The notes under the pieces were generated by a model that saw only the letters and a list, made by a program, of their open reading frames with translations, was not told the DNA's origin and did no database searches. The position numbers were made by a program, and so were the translations under genes. DNA of 29,789 nt, from positions 1 to 29,789 of the forward strand of contig CABSMV010000005.1 in assembly GCA_902478935.1 (NCBI GenBank), written 5' to 3'. The stretch is from an uncultured Collinsella sp. (GTDB lineage Bacteria > Actinomycetota > Coriobacteriia > Coriobacteriales > Coriobacteriaceae). Within the stretch, counting starts at the first letter, position 1; every line of letters begins with the position of its first letter. Below are positions 13,451 to 22,221 of this stretch, piece by piece.

Positions 13451-15475
13451 ATGCGTCAATTTAAGACCGAGAGCAAAAAACTGCTCGACCTCATGATCAA
13501 CTCCATCTACACCAATAAGGAAATCTTCCTGCGCGAGCTTATCTCTAACGCGAGCGACGCTGTCGACAAGCTCAACTTTAAGAGCCTGCAGGATCCGAGC
13601 GTCAAGATCGACCAGGGCGACCTGGCCATTCGCGTCTCCTTTGATAAGGACGCCCGCACCATCACGATTTCGGATAACGGCATTGGCATGACCGCCGAGG
13701 AGCTCGAGCGCAATCTGGGCACCATCGCTCATTCCGGCTCCGAGGAGTTTAAGACCGAGAACGCCGAGCAGCAGGGTTCGGATGTCGACATTATCGGCCA
13801 GTTTGGCGTGGGCTTCTACTCGGCCTTTATGGTCGCCAGCCATGTGAAGGTCGTCAGCCGCGCCTACGGCGAGGATGTCGCCCATGTGTGGGAATCCGAC
13901 GGTCTTGAGGGCTACACCATCGAGGACGGCGAGCGTGCCGAGCACGGTACCGATGTCATCCTGACGCTGCGCGAGAACGAGAAGCTCGATGCCGACGGCG
14001 AGGCCGAGACCTACGATCGCTTCCTGACCGAGTGGGGCCTCAAGAGCCTGATTCAGCAGTACAGCAACTATGTGCGCTACCCGATTCAGATGATGGTGTC
14101 CAAGAGCCGTCAAAAGCCCAAGCCCGAGGATGCGCCGGAGGATTACAAGCCCGAGTACGAGGACTACCAGGAGCTCGAGACCGTCAATTCCATGACACCG
14201 ATCTGGAAGAAGCGCAGCTCCGATGTCGAGCAGAAGGACTACGACGAGTTCTACAAGTCCACGTTCCACGACTTTGACGATCCTGCGCGCACCATCAGCT
14301 TCCACGCCGAGGGCACGCTCGAGTATGACGCCCTACTGTTTGTGCCGGGACGCGCGCCGTTCGATTTGTACAGCAAGGACTACGAGAAGGGCCTGGCGCT
14401 CTATAGCTCCAACGTGCTGATTATGGAGAAGTGCGACGACCTGCTGCCCGACTACTACAACTTTGTCCGCGGCGTCGTGGATTCCGCCGACGTGTCGCTC
14501 AACATCTCGCGCGAGACCCTGCAGCAGAACCGTCAGCTCAAGGCCATCGCCAAGCGCGTGGAAAAGAAGATTACCGCCGACCTTGAGGATATGCGTGACA
14601 ACGACCGCGAGGCCTACGAGAAGTTCTTTGAGAACTTTGGCCGTGGCCTTAAGTATGGTATCTACTCGAGCTATGGCATGAAGGCCGATGAGCTCGCCGA
14701 CCTGTTGCTGTTCTGGTCTGCCAAGGAACAGAAGATGATTACCCTGGCCGAGTATGCCAAGGGCATGCCCGAGGATCAGAAGGCCATCTACTACGCCGCC
14801 GGTGACTCGCGTGAGCGCTTGGCCAAGATGCCCGTGGTAAAGGGCGTGCTCGACCGCGGTTATGATGTGCTGCTTCTGACGCAGGACGTGGATGAGTTCA
14901 CCTTCCAGGCCATGCGTGAGTACGTTGCCGCCGATATGCCCAAGGTCTACGAGGACGATGCCGCCCGCGAGGCTGCCGAGAAGGCCGTGGCCGATGGTGC
15001 CGAGCCCGAGGTTGAGGATCGTCACCTGGAGCTCAAGAACGTCGCAACCGGTGATCTTGACCTGGCGACCGAGGACGAGAAAAAGGAGGCCGAGGACGCC
15101 ACCAAGGAGAACGAGGACCTCTTTAACGCCATGAAGGAGGCACTCGGCGACAAGGTCGAGAAGGTTGCCGTCTCTGCGCGCCTGACCGATGCTCCCGCGT
15201 GCATCACCACCGAGGGCCCGCTTTCGCTCGAGATGGAGAAGGTGCTCCAGAAGGGTCCCGAGGGCGCGCCCGACGGTATGCCCAAGAGCCAGCGCGTGCT
15301 CGAGCTCAACGCCAAGCACCCGGTCTTTTCCAAGCTCGTCGCCGCTCAGAAGGCGGGCGACGCCGACAAGATCAAGCAGTACTCCGGTTTGCTCTATGAC
15401 CAGGCCCTGCTGGTCGAGGGCATTCTGCCCGAGGACCCCGTTGCCTTCGCAGCAGCTGTTTGCAACTTGATGTAG
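13451..15475 (+). CDS. htpG: Molecular chaperone HtpG (Hsp90 family)
   Basis: ATP-dependent dimeric cytoplasmic chaperone, 674 aa. The N-terminal GHKL ATPase domain shows ELISNASDAVDKLNF (Asn and catalytic Glu region), DNGIGM and the lid and glycine-rich segment GQFGVGFYSAF. The middle domain includes FVPGRAPFDL and the conserved arginine helix SLNISRETLQQNR. The C-terminal dimerisation domain contains a charged stretch (EDEKKEAEDATKENEDLF) and ends VAFAAAVCNLM. The protein is about 50 residues longer than E. coli HtpG, partly in the segment between N and middle domains (residues about 217-250) and in that charged stretch. The ATG has GAAAGGA upstream at good spacing. Expected to be stress-induced, but no classic heat-shock operator is visible. 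Confidence 0.96.
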   Translation: MRQFKTESKKLLDLMINSIYTNKEIFLRELISNASDAVDKLNFKSLQDPSVKIDQGDLAIRVSFDKDARTITISDNGIGMTAEELERNLGTIAHSGSEEFKTENAEQQGSDVDIIGQFGVGFYSAFMVASHVKVVSRAYGEDVAHVWESDGLEGYTIEDGERAEHGTDVILTLRENEKLDADGEAETYDRFLTEWGLKSLIQQYSNYVRYPIQMMVSKSRQKPKPEDAPEDYKPEYEDYQELETVNSMTPIWKKRSSDVEQKDYDEFYKSTFHDFDDPARTISFHAEGTLEYDALLFVPGRAPFDLYSKDYEKGLALYSSNVLIMEKCDDLLPDYYNFVRGVVDSADVSLNISRETLQQNRQLKAIAKRVEKKITADLEDMRDNDREAYEKFFENFGRGLKYGIYSSYGMKADELADLLLFWSAKEQKMITLAEYAKGMPEDQKAIYYAAGDSRERLAKMPVVKGVLDRGYDVLLLTQDVDEFTFQAMREYVAADMPKVYEDDAAREAAEKAVADGAEPEVEDRHLELKNVATGDLDLATEDEKKEAEDATKENEDLFNAMKEALGDKVEKVAVSARLTDAPACITTEGPLSLEMEKVLQKGPEGAPDGMPKSQRVLELNAKHPVFSKLVAAQKAGDADKIKQYSGLLYDQALLVEGILPEDPVAFAAAVCNLM

Positions 15476-15482
15476 TTAGGTA

Positions 15483-15567
15483 GTTACGCGGTTCTACGAA
15501 CCGCGTAACGGCTCGACGCTGCCCTCAGTTCCGCCGTTCTAACGAACGGCGGACCAGTCGACGCTGC
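15483..15567. repeat. Two tandem perfect hairpins with a shared linker
   Basis: Hairpin 1 pairs 15483-15494 with 15498-15509 (12 bp, loop TAC). Hairpin 2 pairs 15531-15539 with 15544-15552 (9 bp, loop TAAC). Each is followed by TCGACGCTGC (15513-15522 and 15558-15567), a 45-bp period. Tips are alike (GTTCTACGAAC and GTTCTAACGAAC) while the outer stem bases differ. Neither has a T-run, so they are not ordinary terminators. Confidence 0.7.
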
Positions 15568-15568
15568 A

Positions 15569-15666
15569 CGGGCGCCAGAGCGACAACTTGTCATTCAAAG
15601 AGGACGGCATGATCAGAAGGTCTATGCCGTCCTCTTTTCATGCCAATTTGTTCGCTCTGGCGCCCG
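15569..15666. repeat. Nested inverted repeat with a terminator hairpin inside
   Basis: The outer arms 15569-15583 and 15652-15666 are perfectly complementary over 15 bp. The inner arms 15597-15610 and 15624-15637 are complementary over 14 bp and end in TTTT on the plus strand. The inner hairpin can serve as the htpG terminator; the outer pair is not needed for that. Confidence 0.75.
15597..15638 (+). terminator. Intrinsic terminator of htpG
   Basis: A 14-bp stem around a 13-nt loop, followed by TTTTC. It is the first good T-tailed hairpin after the htpG stop, about 120 bp downstream. Confidence 0.7.
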
Positions 15667-15709
15667 CTCGCTGGCATTGCCAAAACATCGACGTTGCCGT
15701 GGTCCTAAG

Positions 15710-15765
15710 TAGTCATTGGGGACGTTCTTGTTTGACTAGTCATTTAAGAACGTCCCCGATGACTA
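15710..15765. repeat. GGGGACGTTC palindrome (REP/MITE-like)
   Basis: Arms 15710-15729 and 15746-15765 pair over 20 bp with a single T-G wobble. The 16-nt loop itself holds the 10-bp palindrome TGACTAGTCA (15733-15742), and AGTCAT is repeated at the arm end and inside the loop. No T-run follows. The GGGGAC core links it to 13252 and 25056. Confidence 0.7.
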
Positions 15766-15889
15766 TTTGAATTGCTAATTTGTGCGGGTTGTGGTTTTGT
15801 GACCTGCTGAAATTTAGGATACTGTACAACTGTACGTTAACTCATCTTCGTAGTATATTGCTACCCGCAAAACTCAACACCATTGTGCT

Positions 15890-15916
15890 TTGAGACGTTA
15901 AAGCGCCTACTACAAT
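15890..15916 (+). promoter_or_regulatory. Candidate promoter of the YhgE/Pip pair
   Basis: TACAAT at 15911-15916 with TTGAGA at 15890-15895; the 15-bp spacing is short. If real, transcription starts after the first ATG (15915), which supports a downstream start codon. Confidence 0.35.
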
Positions 15917-15965
15917 GGTTGTCGATAGTACGATTCGATTTAACGACAGGATGGATGGTCCAAGC

Positions 15966-18731
15966 GTGAGTCTCGGCAGCAAACTATCCAATGCAAAGGT
16001 GTCCTTTGCGATATTTAAGCGCGACATTAAGCGACTGCTTGTGAACCCCGTCGCCCTGGTGGTTACCCTAGGCGTGTGCGTTATTCCCTCGCTGTATGCC
16101 TGGTATAACATCGTGGCAAACTGGGATCCGTATGGAAACACCCAAGGCATCAAGATTGCTATCGCCAACAACGATCGAGGCACCCAAAACGACTTGGTGG
16201 GTGAGCTCAACGCTGGCGACAAAGTGGTCGACCAGCTCAAGGAGAATCATCAGTTGGGCTGGACGTTCGTCGACTCGACGGCCGATGCCAAGGAGGGCGT
16301 CGAGAGCGGCGAGTACTATGCCGCTATCGTGATTCCCAAGAACTTCTCGGATAACCTGGTTTCGATGCTCGACGGCAACTACCATCAGCCCAAGCTCACG
16401 TACTACGTCAATGAGAAGAAGAGCGCCATTGCGCCCAAGGTTACCGATACCGGTGCAAACACCATCGAGGAGCAGATCAACTCGGAATTTGTCTCTACGG
16501 TAGGCAAGACTGTTGCCGGTATCGCCAAGGATGCCGGTGTCGATTTAAAGGACAAGGCAACCCAGACTCAGGACTCGCTGGCAAGTTCGGTGTCCGAGGC
16601 GTCCGACACCTTGGGCGAGGTGCGCGATTCGATTGGCGATATGAATGCCGCCATCGATAAGACGAGTGGCGCTATCGCCTCGGCTGATGCGGCACTTGCC
16701 GGCTTGCAAGGCCAGGCACCGTCGCTGACGCAGGCGATCTCCCAGGGCAACGACCTGCTGAGCGAAGCTCGCACCACGGCGGGCAACTCCATCACCTCGC
16801 TCTCCAAGGCGCTCTCGGAAGGCAGCCTTGCGCTCACCAAGACGTCGGCCTCTGCGAACGCTGCCATCGGCAAGCTGACGGGCGCGGTCACATCTACGAC
16901 CACCCGTATCGACAACTCGCTCGAGTCTCTTCAAGCGACGATCGACCACAATAAGGCCGTTATCGGGCACTTGGAGATTCTCGCCAATGACACGTCGACA
17001 GGTTCCGAGGAAATTGACGCGCGCATTGTATCGACCATCGATTTGCTTCGAGAGCAGAATGAAAAGCTTCAGAGCATCAAGGACGGTCTGTCCGCGCAGT
17101 CGAGCGCCATGGCGAATGACGCAGCGGCTGTTTCGGGTGCCAGTGACGCTATCAATAACGCAATTCATACCGGTGCGACCAACCTTGGCCAAGCCCAGAC
17201 GGACTTGGGCCAAAACGCGCTGCCGAAGGCCTCGAGCGCGCTCGACTCTTTTGCTGCCGTTTCGGGCGACCTGACCGGTATCGTCTCGGGTATGACACCT
17301 ACACTTGCAAATGCGCGCGGCACGTTGGCGCAGCTTAGCGCTACGCTCGGCCAGGCCAAGACCACGCTGTCCCAGACCGATTCCTCGCTTGCCAAGGTCC
17401 AGGACAAGCTTGCAACCGCCGCCAATGACATCGCGGCGCTGCAGACCTCCGAGTCCATGGGCGAGCTGGCCGATCTGATGGGCGTCGATGTCAATGACGT
17501 GGCAGATTTCATGGCGTCTCCGGTTGAGTTGACGTCCAAGTCAATCTATCCGGTCAAGAGCTTTGGCTCGGGCATCGCTCCCTTCTACACCAATCTGGCG
17601 CTTTGGGTGGGCGGCTATGTGCTCATCGCCATTTACAAGCTCGAGGTCGACCGTGAAGGTGTTGGCAGCTTTACGGCGCGCCAAGGCTACTTTGGCCGCT
17701 GGTTGCTCATGGTGATCCTGGGCGCGTTGCAGGCCATCATCGTTACGGTAGGCGATCTGGTGATTGGCGTGCAGTGCGTCAGCCCGCTGCTGTTCGTGCT
17801 GGGCGGCATCGCCATTTCGTTCACCTACGTCAATATCATCTATGCGCTGTCCACCACGTTTAAGCATATCGGCAAGGCTATCGGCGTCATTCTCGTCATC
17901 GTGCAGATCCCGGGTTCGTCGGGCATGTACCCCATCGAGATGATGCCCGGCTTCTTCCAGTGGCTGCACCCGCTGCTGCCCTTTACCTACGGCATCAATC
18001 TGCTGCGCGAGACGGTCGGCGGCATGTATTCGTTCAACTACCTGTTTAACCTGTGCATTCTGGGCGTGTTCTTGATCGTGGCGCTCTTTATCGGCCTGCA
18101 GCTGCGTCCGCTGCTGCTCAACCTTAACCTGCTCTTTGATAAACAGCTCTCCACGACCGGTATGATGATTTGCGAGTCCAACGACCTGCCGCGCCAGCGC
18201 TACTCGCTGCGCACGGCCATGCGCGTCATGCTCGATTCCGATTCGTACCGTCGCGAACTGCTCGATCATGCGGTCGCCTTTGAACATCGCTACCCGTACT
18301 ACATCAAGGGCGGTTTTGCCGCCGTGGTGGGCGTTCAGGTCCTGCTCTTTGTCCTGTCGACGGTTCTCGATATCGACAATAACGGCAAGATCATCCTGCT
18401 TGTCATTTGGATCATCTCGGTTATTGCCATCTGCGGCTGGCTTATCAATATCGAATATATCCGCGCGAGCCTCAATACCCAGATGCACATCTCGGCGCTT
18501 TCGGATGAGGACCTGCGTCGCGAGATGCGCGAGCACACGGCCGCCATTCCTGCCGCCCGCCACATGTTTGGCCTCAACGCCAGCGAGCGTGGTGCCAAGG
18601 GCGGCGATCAGTCCACGGGCCGCTTGCCGCATATCGGCTCGCACCATAAATCTCAGGGCAGCGACAGCACAGCCACAAATGATGGAGATACCACCGCGCT
18701 TGGCAAGCACTCCAAAGGAGGTGAGGCATAA
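15966..18731 (+). CDS. YhgE/Pip family membrane protein (long form)
   Basis: Large membrane protein related to YhgE and the Lactococcus phage infection protein Pip; it also resembles the EsaA class of type VII secretion factors. The exact role of YhgE proteins is not settled. I chose the GTG at 15966 (GGATGG 7 nt upstream), giving 921 aa; ATGs at 15951 and 15915 are alternatives, the latter overlapping a -10-like box. An N-terminal membrane segment at about 26-46 leads to the family motif YAWYNIVANWDPYGNT. A long Ala/Ser/Asp-rich coiled-coil-like region (about 180-510) follows outside the membrane. Then comes a multi-pass block of ABC-2 type (about 535-720). Unlike its paralogue, it has an extra 200-residue tail with two more membrane segments (GGFAAVVGVQVLLFVLSTV; IILLVIWIISVIAICGWL) and a charged, His-containing end. 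Confidence 0.85.
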   Translation: MSLGSKLSNAKVSFAIFKRDIKRLLVNPVALVVTLGVCVIPSLYAWYNIVANWDPYGNTQGIKIAIANNDRGTQNDLVGELNAGDKVVDQLKENHQLGWTFVDSTADAKEGVESGEYYAAIVIPKNFSDNLVSMLDGNYHQPKLTYYVNEKKSAIAPKVTDTGANTIEEQINSEFVSTVGKTVAGIAKDAGVDLKDKATQTQDSLASSVSEASDTLGEVRDSIGDMNAAIDKTSGAIASADAALAGLQGQAPSLTQAISQGNDLLSEARTTAGNSITSLSKALSEGSLALTKTSASANAAIGKLTGAVTSTTTRIDNSLESLQATIDHNKAVIGHLEILANDTSTGSEEIDARIVSTIDLLREQNEKLQSIKDGLSAQSSAMANDAAAVSGASDAINNAIHTGATNLGQAQTDLGQNALPKASSALDSFAAVSGDLTGIVSGMTPTLANARGTLAQLSATLGQAKTTLSQTDSSLAKVQDKLATAANDIAALQTSESMGELADLMGVDVNDVADFMASPVELTSKSIYPVKSFGSGIAPFYTNLALWVGGYVLIAIYKLEVDREGVGSFTARQGYFGRWLLMVILGALQAIIVTVGDLVIGVQCVSPLLFVLGGIAISFTYVNIIYALSTTFKHIGKAIGVILVIVQIPGSSGMYPIEMMPGFFQWLHPLLPFTYGINLLRETVGGMYSFNYLFNLCILGVFLIVALFIGLQLRPLLLNLNLLFDKQLSTTGMMICESNDLPRQRYSLRTAMRVMLDSDSYRRELLDHAVAFEHRYPYYIKGGFAAVVGVQVLLFVLSTVLDIDNNGKIILLVIWIISVIAICGWLINIEYIRASLNTQMHISALSDEDLRREMREHTAAIPAARHMFGLNASERGAKGGDQSTGRLPHIGSHHKSQGSDSTATNDGDTTALGKHSKGGEA

Positions 18732-20921
18732 ATGAAGAACATCCTGCATCTGTTTAGGCGCGATGTCCAAAACGTGTCTCGCTCCGTGATCGGCTTGATT
18801 GTCGTGATGGGCCTCATTATCGTGCCGTGTCTGTACGCGTGGTTTAACATCGCCGGCAGCTGGGATCCGTACGGCAACACCGGCAATCTTAAGATCGCCG
18901 TGGTCAACACCGATGAGGGTTACGAGAGCGATCTGATTCCCGTCGAGGTTAACGTGGGCGAAAACGTGACCGCCACCCTACGCGGCAACGAGAGCTTCGA
19001 TTGGGTTGTGCTTAACGATCGCGAAAAGGCTATCGAGGGCGTTAAGTCGGGCGCGTACTATGCTGCCGTCGTTATCCCCAAAACGTTTAGCGCTGACATG
19101 ATGACGCTTTTCTCGACCGATGTGAAACACGCCGATATCGAGTTTTACGAGAATCAGAAGGCCAACGCCATCGCGCAGATCGTGACCGAGAAGGGCTCGA
19201 GCGCCGTTCAAAGCCAGGTTAACGAAACTTTTACCGAGACCATTACGAGCATCGGTCTTAAGACGGTGTCCAGCCTGCTCGATTACATGAGCACCGACCA
19301 GGTCAGCAACTTTATCGCCAACCTGTCCTCGACGCTCGGCGATTCGGTCCAGGACCTGCAGGACGTTCAGGCGAGTGCGACGTCGCTCGCGGGCATTTTG
19401 AGCTCTACGTCCGATTCACTGACGTCGGCGAGCGGCATGCTCAAGCAGACGGGTACGGTCGATGAGTCGACCAAGCAGTTGATGGAGCACGCCAAGGGCG
19501 GCATCAATGATTCCAAGGAAGCGCTCAAGGCCGCCAACGATGCCGTTGACGCGGCGATTGACGGAAGCGCGGGCTCGTTCGACAGCGTGGCCGCCGAGCT
19601 CGCGAAGGCGTTCGATGCCGCGAACCAGCATGTCGACCTTACGGTGTCCCAACTCAACGATGCCGCTGCGGCTCTCAACGCGCGCGCCAAGGATATCGAT
19701 GCGATGGCCGATCAGCTCCGCAGCCTTGCCGACCAGGTGAGCGATGAGAATTTGAAGGACGGCCTCAAGTTCGCCGCGACGTCGCTGGGCAGAATCGCCG
19801 TTGAGTACCGCAACAATGCCAAGGATCTGGCGGCCACCGCGAAGTCTCTCTCCGATAGCATGGCCGAGGTCAACAACTCGCGTGCCGAGGTCGATCAGGC
19901 CATCGCCGATGCCAAGGCCGGCATCGCGGGCGCCAAATCCGATTACGATTCCACGTTCTCGGTTAAGGCCAAGGAGCTCAAGAAGACGGTTTCGGGCATT
20001 CTAGACTCGCTCGATGGTATCTCGGGCGATCTGGATAGCGCCGTAGACGGCCTGACCGACGCATCCGGTTCGCTGGCAAAGGGCCTCTCCAAGGCTGCAA
20101 AGCTGGTCAACAAAGCTTCCGATCAGCTGGGCGAGGCGTCGGACAAGATCAGTGCGTTTAAGGACGAGCTCGACGGCGCCTTGATGTCGGATGACCTCGC
20201 TACGATCAAGACGATGATCGGCAATGATCCCGAGGGTCTGGCCGTGTCGCTTTCCGGCCCCGTCGCGCTCGACCGCAAGCCGGTCTATCCGATCCGCAAC
20301 TACGGTTCGGCCATGGCGCCGTTCTACACGATTTTGTCGCTCTGGGTCGGCTCGATCGTACTGGCGGCCATGATGAAGGTCTCGGTTGACGATGAGCTTA
20401 TCAACGAGCTCATCCCCGTGCGCCTGCACGAGATCTACCTGGGTCGTTACCTGTTCTTTGGCGGTCTGGCTCTACTGCAGGCAACGCTCGTGTGTGCGGG
20501 CGACATCCTGTTCTTTGGCATTCAGTGCGACAACCCGCTGCAGTTTGTGCTGGCGGGCTGGGTCGCGAGTCTCGTGTTCTCCAATATCGTCTACACGCTT
20601 ACGGTGTCGTTTGGCGATATCGGCAAGGCTTTGGCCGTAGTGTTGCTGGTCATGCAGGTCGGCGGTTCGGGCGGCACGTTCCCCATCGAGATGACCGGCC
20701 CCGTGTTCCAGGCGATATATCCGTTCCTGCCGTTTACCCATGGCATCAACGCTATGCATGCCGCCATGGCTGGCGCCTACCATATGGAGTACTGGGTTGA
20801 GCTGGGTATTCTGGCGAGCTATCTGATTCCGTCGCTGGCCCTGGGCGTCGTCTTCCGCCGTCCGGTCATCAAAGCCAACGACTGGATTATTGAAAAGCTG
20901 GAATCAACTAAGTTGATCTAG
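18732..20921 (+). CDS. YhgE/Pip family membrane protein (short form)
   Basis: Paralogue of the preceding protein, 729 aa. The ATG follows the upstream stop codon with no gap, and GGAGGT lies 9 nt before it inside the upstream gene, so the two are translationally coupled. Membrane segment at about 17-38, then the same family motif as YAWFNIAGSWDPYGNT. The extracytoplasmic region (about 150-500) is Ala/Ser/Asp-rich and has heptad-like runs predicted to form coiled coils. A C-terminal block of five or six membrane segments follows (about 530-715). It ends soon after the last segment, without the tail of the first protein. Two unequal paralogues in one operon suggest a heteromeric complex (inference). 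Confidence 0.87.
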   Translation: MKNILHLFRRDVQNVSRSVIGLIVVMGLIIVPCLYAWFNIAGSWDPYGNTGNLKIAVVNTDEGYESDLIPVEVNVGENVTATLRGNESFDWVVLNDREKAIEGVKSGAYYAAVVIPKTFSADMMTLFSTDVKHADIEFYENQKANAIAQIVTEKGSSAVQSQVNETFTETITSIGLKTVSSLLDYMSTDQVSNFIANLSSTLGDSVQDLQDVQASATSLAGILSSTSDSLTSASGMLKQTGTVDESTKQLMEHAKGGINDSKEALKAANDAVDAAIDGSAGSFDSVAAELAKAFDAANQHVDLTVSQLNDAAAALNARAKDIDAMADQLRSLADQVSDENLKDGLKFAATSLGRIAVEYRNNAKDLAATAKSLSDSMAEVNNSRAEVDQAIADAKAGIAGAKSDYDSTFSVKAKELKKTVSGILDSLDGISGDLDSAVDGLTDASGSLAKGLSKAAKLVNKASDQLGEASDKISAFKDELDGALMSDDLATIKTMIGNDPEGLAVSLSGPVALDRKPVYPIRNYGSAMAPFYTILSLWVGSIVLAAMMKVSVDDELINELIPVRLHEIYLGRYLFFGGLALLQATLVCAGDILFFGIQCDNPLQFVLAGWVASLVFSNIVYTLTVSFGDIGKALAVVLLVMQVGGSGGTFPIEMTGPVFQAIYPFLPFTHGINAMHAAMAGAYHMEYWVELGILASYLIPSLALGVVFRRPVIKANDWIIEKLESTKLI

Positions 20922-21122
20922 TTCAGCCACGTAAACGCCGTCGGAACATCGAGGTCTTCCAGTTTGACACTTTATTATGCTGGATTGCGATGCAACGCTG
21001 GTTGTTGCTACAGTAGCGGGGCGTACCGGGGGTCCGGTGCGCCCTGTTTGTATTTGACCATGAGGCGGCACGCAGCCATACGCGTGCGGACACCACGCCC
21101 AGATTGAGTGTGAGGACGTTCC
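20922..21122. other. Intergenic region before the EamA gene
   Basis: The only structure seen is the hairpin at 21018-21045. TTGCGA (20985-20990) and TACAGT (21009-21014) with 18-bp spacing are a weak promoter candidate. No reading frame here looks coding. Confidence 0.4.
21018..21055 (+). terminator. Probable terminator of the YhgE/Pip operon or leader hairpin
   Basis: GGGCGTACCGG (21019-21029) pairs with CCGGTGCGCCC (21034-21044; one T-G wobble) around GGGT. The tail TGTTTGTATTTG is T-rich but interrupted. It lies about 100 bp after one gene and 80 bp before the next, so it could serve either. Confidence 0.55.
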
Positions 21123-22106
21123 ATGGCCCAATACGCTGCCAACGAAATCGAAAACTTGCCCGACAGCCCTGTGGCCCGCGAAGACTTGGGTGCCGGCGGC
21201 GCCTCTCGCGGTGCCGGCGCACGCTCGCCGCTGTTCTGGAAGGTCTTGCTGCTTTCGATAGCGGTCATCTGGGGCTATTCCTTCACCACCATGAAGGATG
21301 CGCTCGATACCATTCCGGTGTTCGAGCTGCTCTACGTTCGCTTCCTTCCGGCTTCGCTGGTTATGTTCGTCATCTTCCACAAACGCATCATCGCTCATTT
21401 CAATGCCCGCAACCTAATCGTCGGGCTTGGCATGGGCGCGCTCATGTGGGGTGCCTACGGTTTGCAGACGATTGGCCTGGCACAGACCACGGCAGGCAAG
21501 AGTGCATTTTTGACGGGTACCTATTGCATCCTCGTGCCGTTTGCGAGCTACGTCCTAAGCGGCGAAAAGCTTACCCGTTACAACTTGGGCGCCGCGTTGC
21601 TGTGCCTGGCGGGCATTGGCCTGGTGGCGCTCGATAGCGTCGAGTTCAATGTCGGCGATGTCATCACACTGGGCGGCGCGGTCTTCTTTGCCATCCAGAT
21701 GGCGGTGACCGCCAAGTACGGCCGCAAGATGGACATCAACGTCATCACGTTTTGGATGTTTGTGGGCAACGGCGTGCTGAGCCTGATCTCGTCGCTGTTA
21801 TTCGAGACCCAAGCGCCGCTGTCCGTGTGGACGCCGAGCTTTATCGGCGTGATGGCCTTTCTATCGGTGGGCTGTACGTGTGTGGCTCTGCTCATCCAAA
21901 ACGTCGGCCTGGCGCATGTCCCGGCCTCAACGGGCTCGCTGCTCCTTTCGATGGAGTCGCCTTCGGGTGTGCTGTTCTCGGTGCTGCTGATGGGGGAGGC
22001 GCTCACCTCGCGCCTGCTCGCCGGCTTCGCGCTCATCTTTCTTTCGATTATCTTGAGCGAGACGCATTTCGATTTTTTGCGTCGAAAGCCGCGTCCGCAA
22101 TTGTAA
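21123..22106 (+). CDS. EamA/DMT-family permease
   Basis: Integral membrane transporter of 327 aa with ten predicted membrane segments in two five-segment EamA halves. The first segment begins at about residue 38 (FWKVLLLSIAVIWGYSF), with the conserved GYSFTTMKDAL and an RFLPAS motif. The second half begins near VGDVITLGGAVFFAIQMAVTAKY. The 37-residue N-terminal extension (NEIENLPDSPVARED...) is polar and not part of the domain. The ATG has GTGAGGA about 8 nt upstream. Members export amino acids or other small metabolites; the substrate cannot be told. Own terminator directly downstream. Confidence 0.88.
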   Translation: MAQYAANEIENLPDSPVAREDLGAGGASRGAGARSPLFWKVLLLSIAVIWGYSFTTMKDALDTIPVFELLYVRFLPASLVMFVIFHKRIIAHFNARNLIVGLGMGALMWGAYGLQTIGLAQTTAGKSAFLTGTYCILVPFASYVLSGEKLTRYNLGAALLCLAGIGLVALDSVEFNVGDVITLGGAVFFAIQMAVTAKYGRKMDINVITFWMFVGNGVLSLISSLLFETQAPLSVWTPSFIGVMAFLSVGCTCVALLIQNVGLAHVPASTGSLLLSMESPSGVLFSVLLMGEALTSRLLAGFALIFLSIILSETHFDFLRRKPRPQL

Positions 22107-22118
22107 ACAATTTGTTGC

Positions 22119-22143
22119 GCCGCCTCCCGGGGCGGCATTTTTT
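22119..22143 (+). terminator. Intrinsic terminator of the EamA gene
   Basis: GCCGCC (22119-22124) pairs with GGCGGC (22131-22136), then ATTTTTT. Located 13 bp after the stop codon. Confidence 0.85.
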
Positions 22144-22221
22144 ATGCGTCGCCCTTAAAGTAGTACCTTGCACTTTACGCTATCAAAGTGCTTGCTGCAA
22201 AAACGTTACTGGAGGGCATCT

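Noticed and set aside
14333..15319. Long minus-strand open frame inside htpG, and similar ones inside ppc (26833-29388), hisS, the MFS gene and YhgE
   Set aside because: Typical antisense shadows of GC-rich genes with strong codon bias; compositions are odd (His/Leu/Gly-rich) and no ribosome sites are present.
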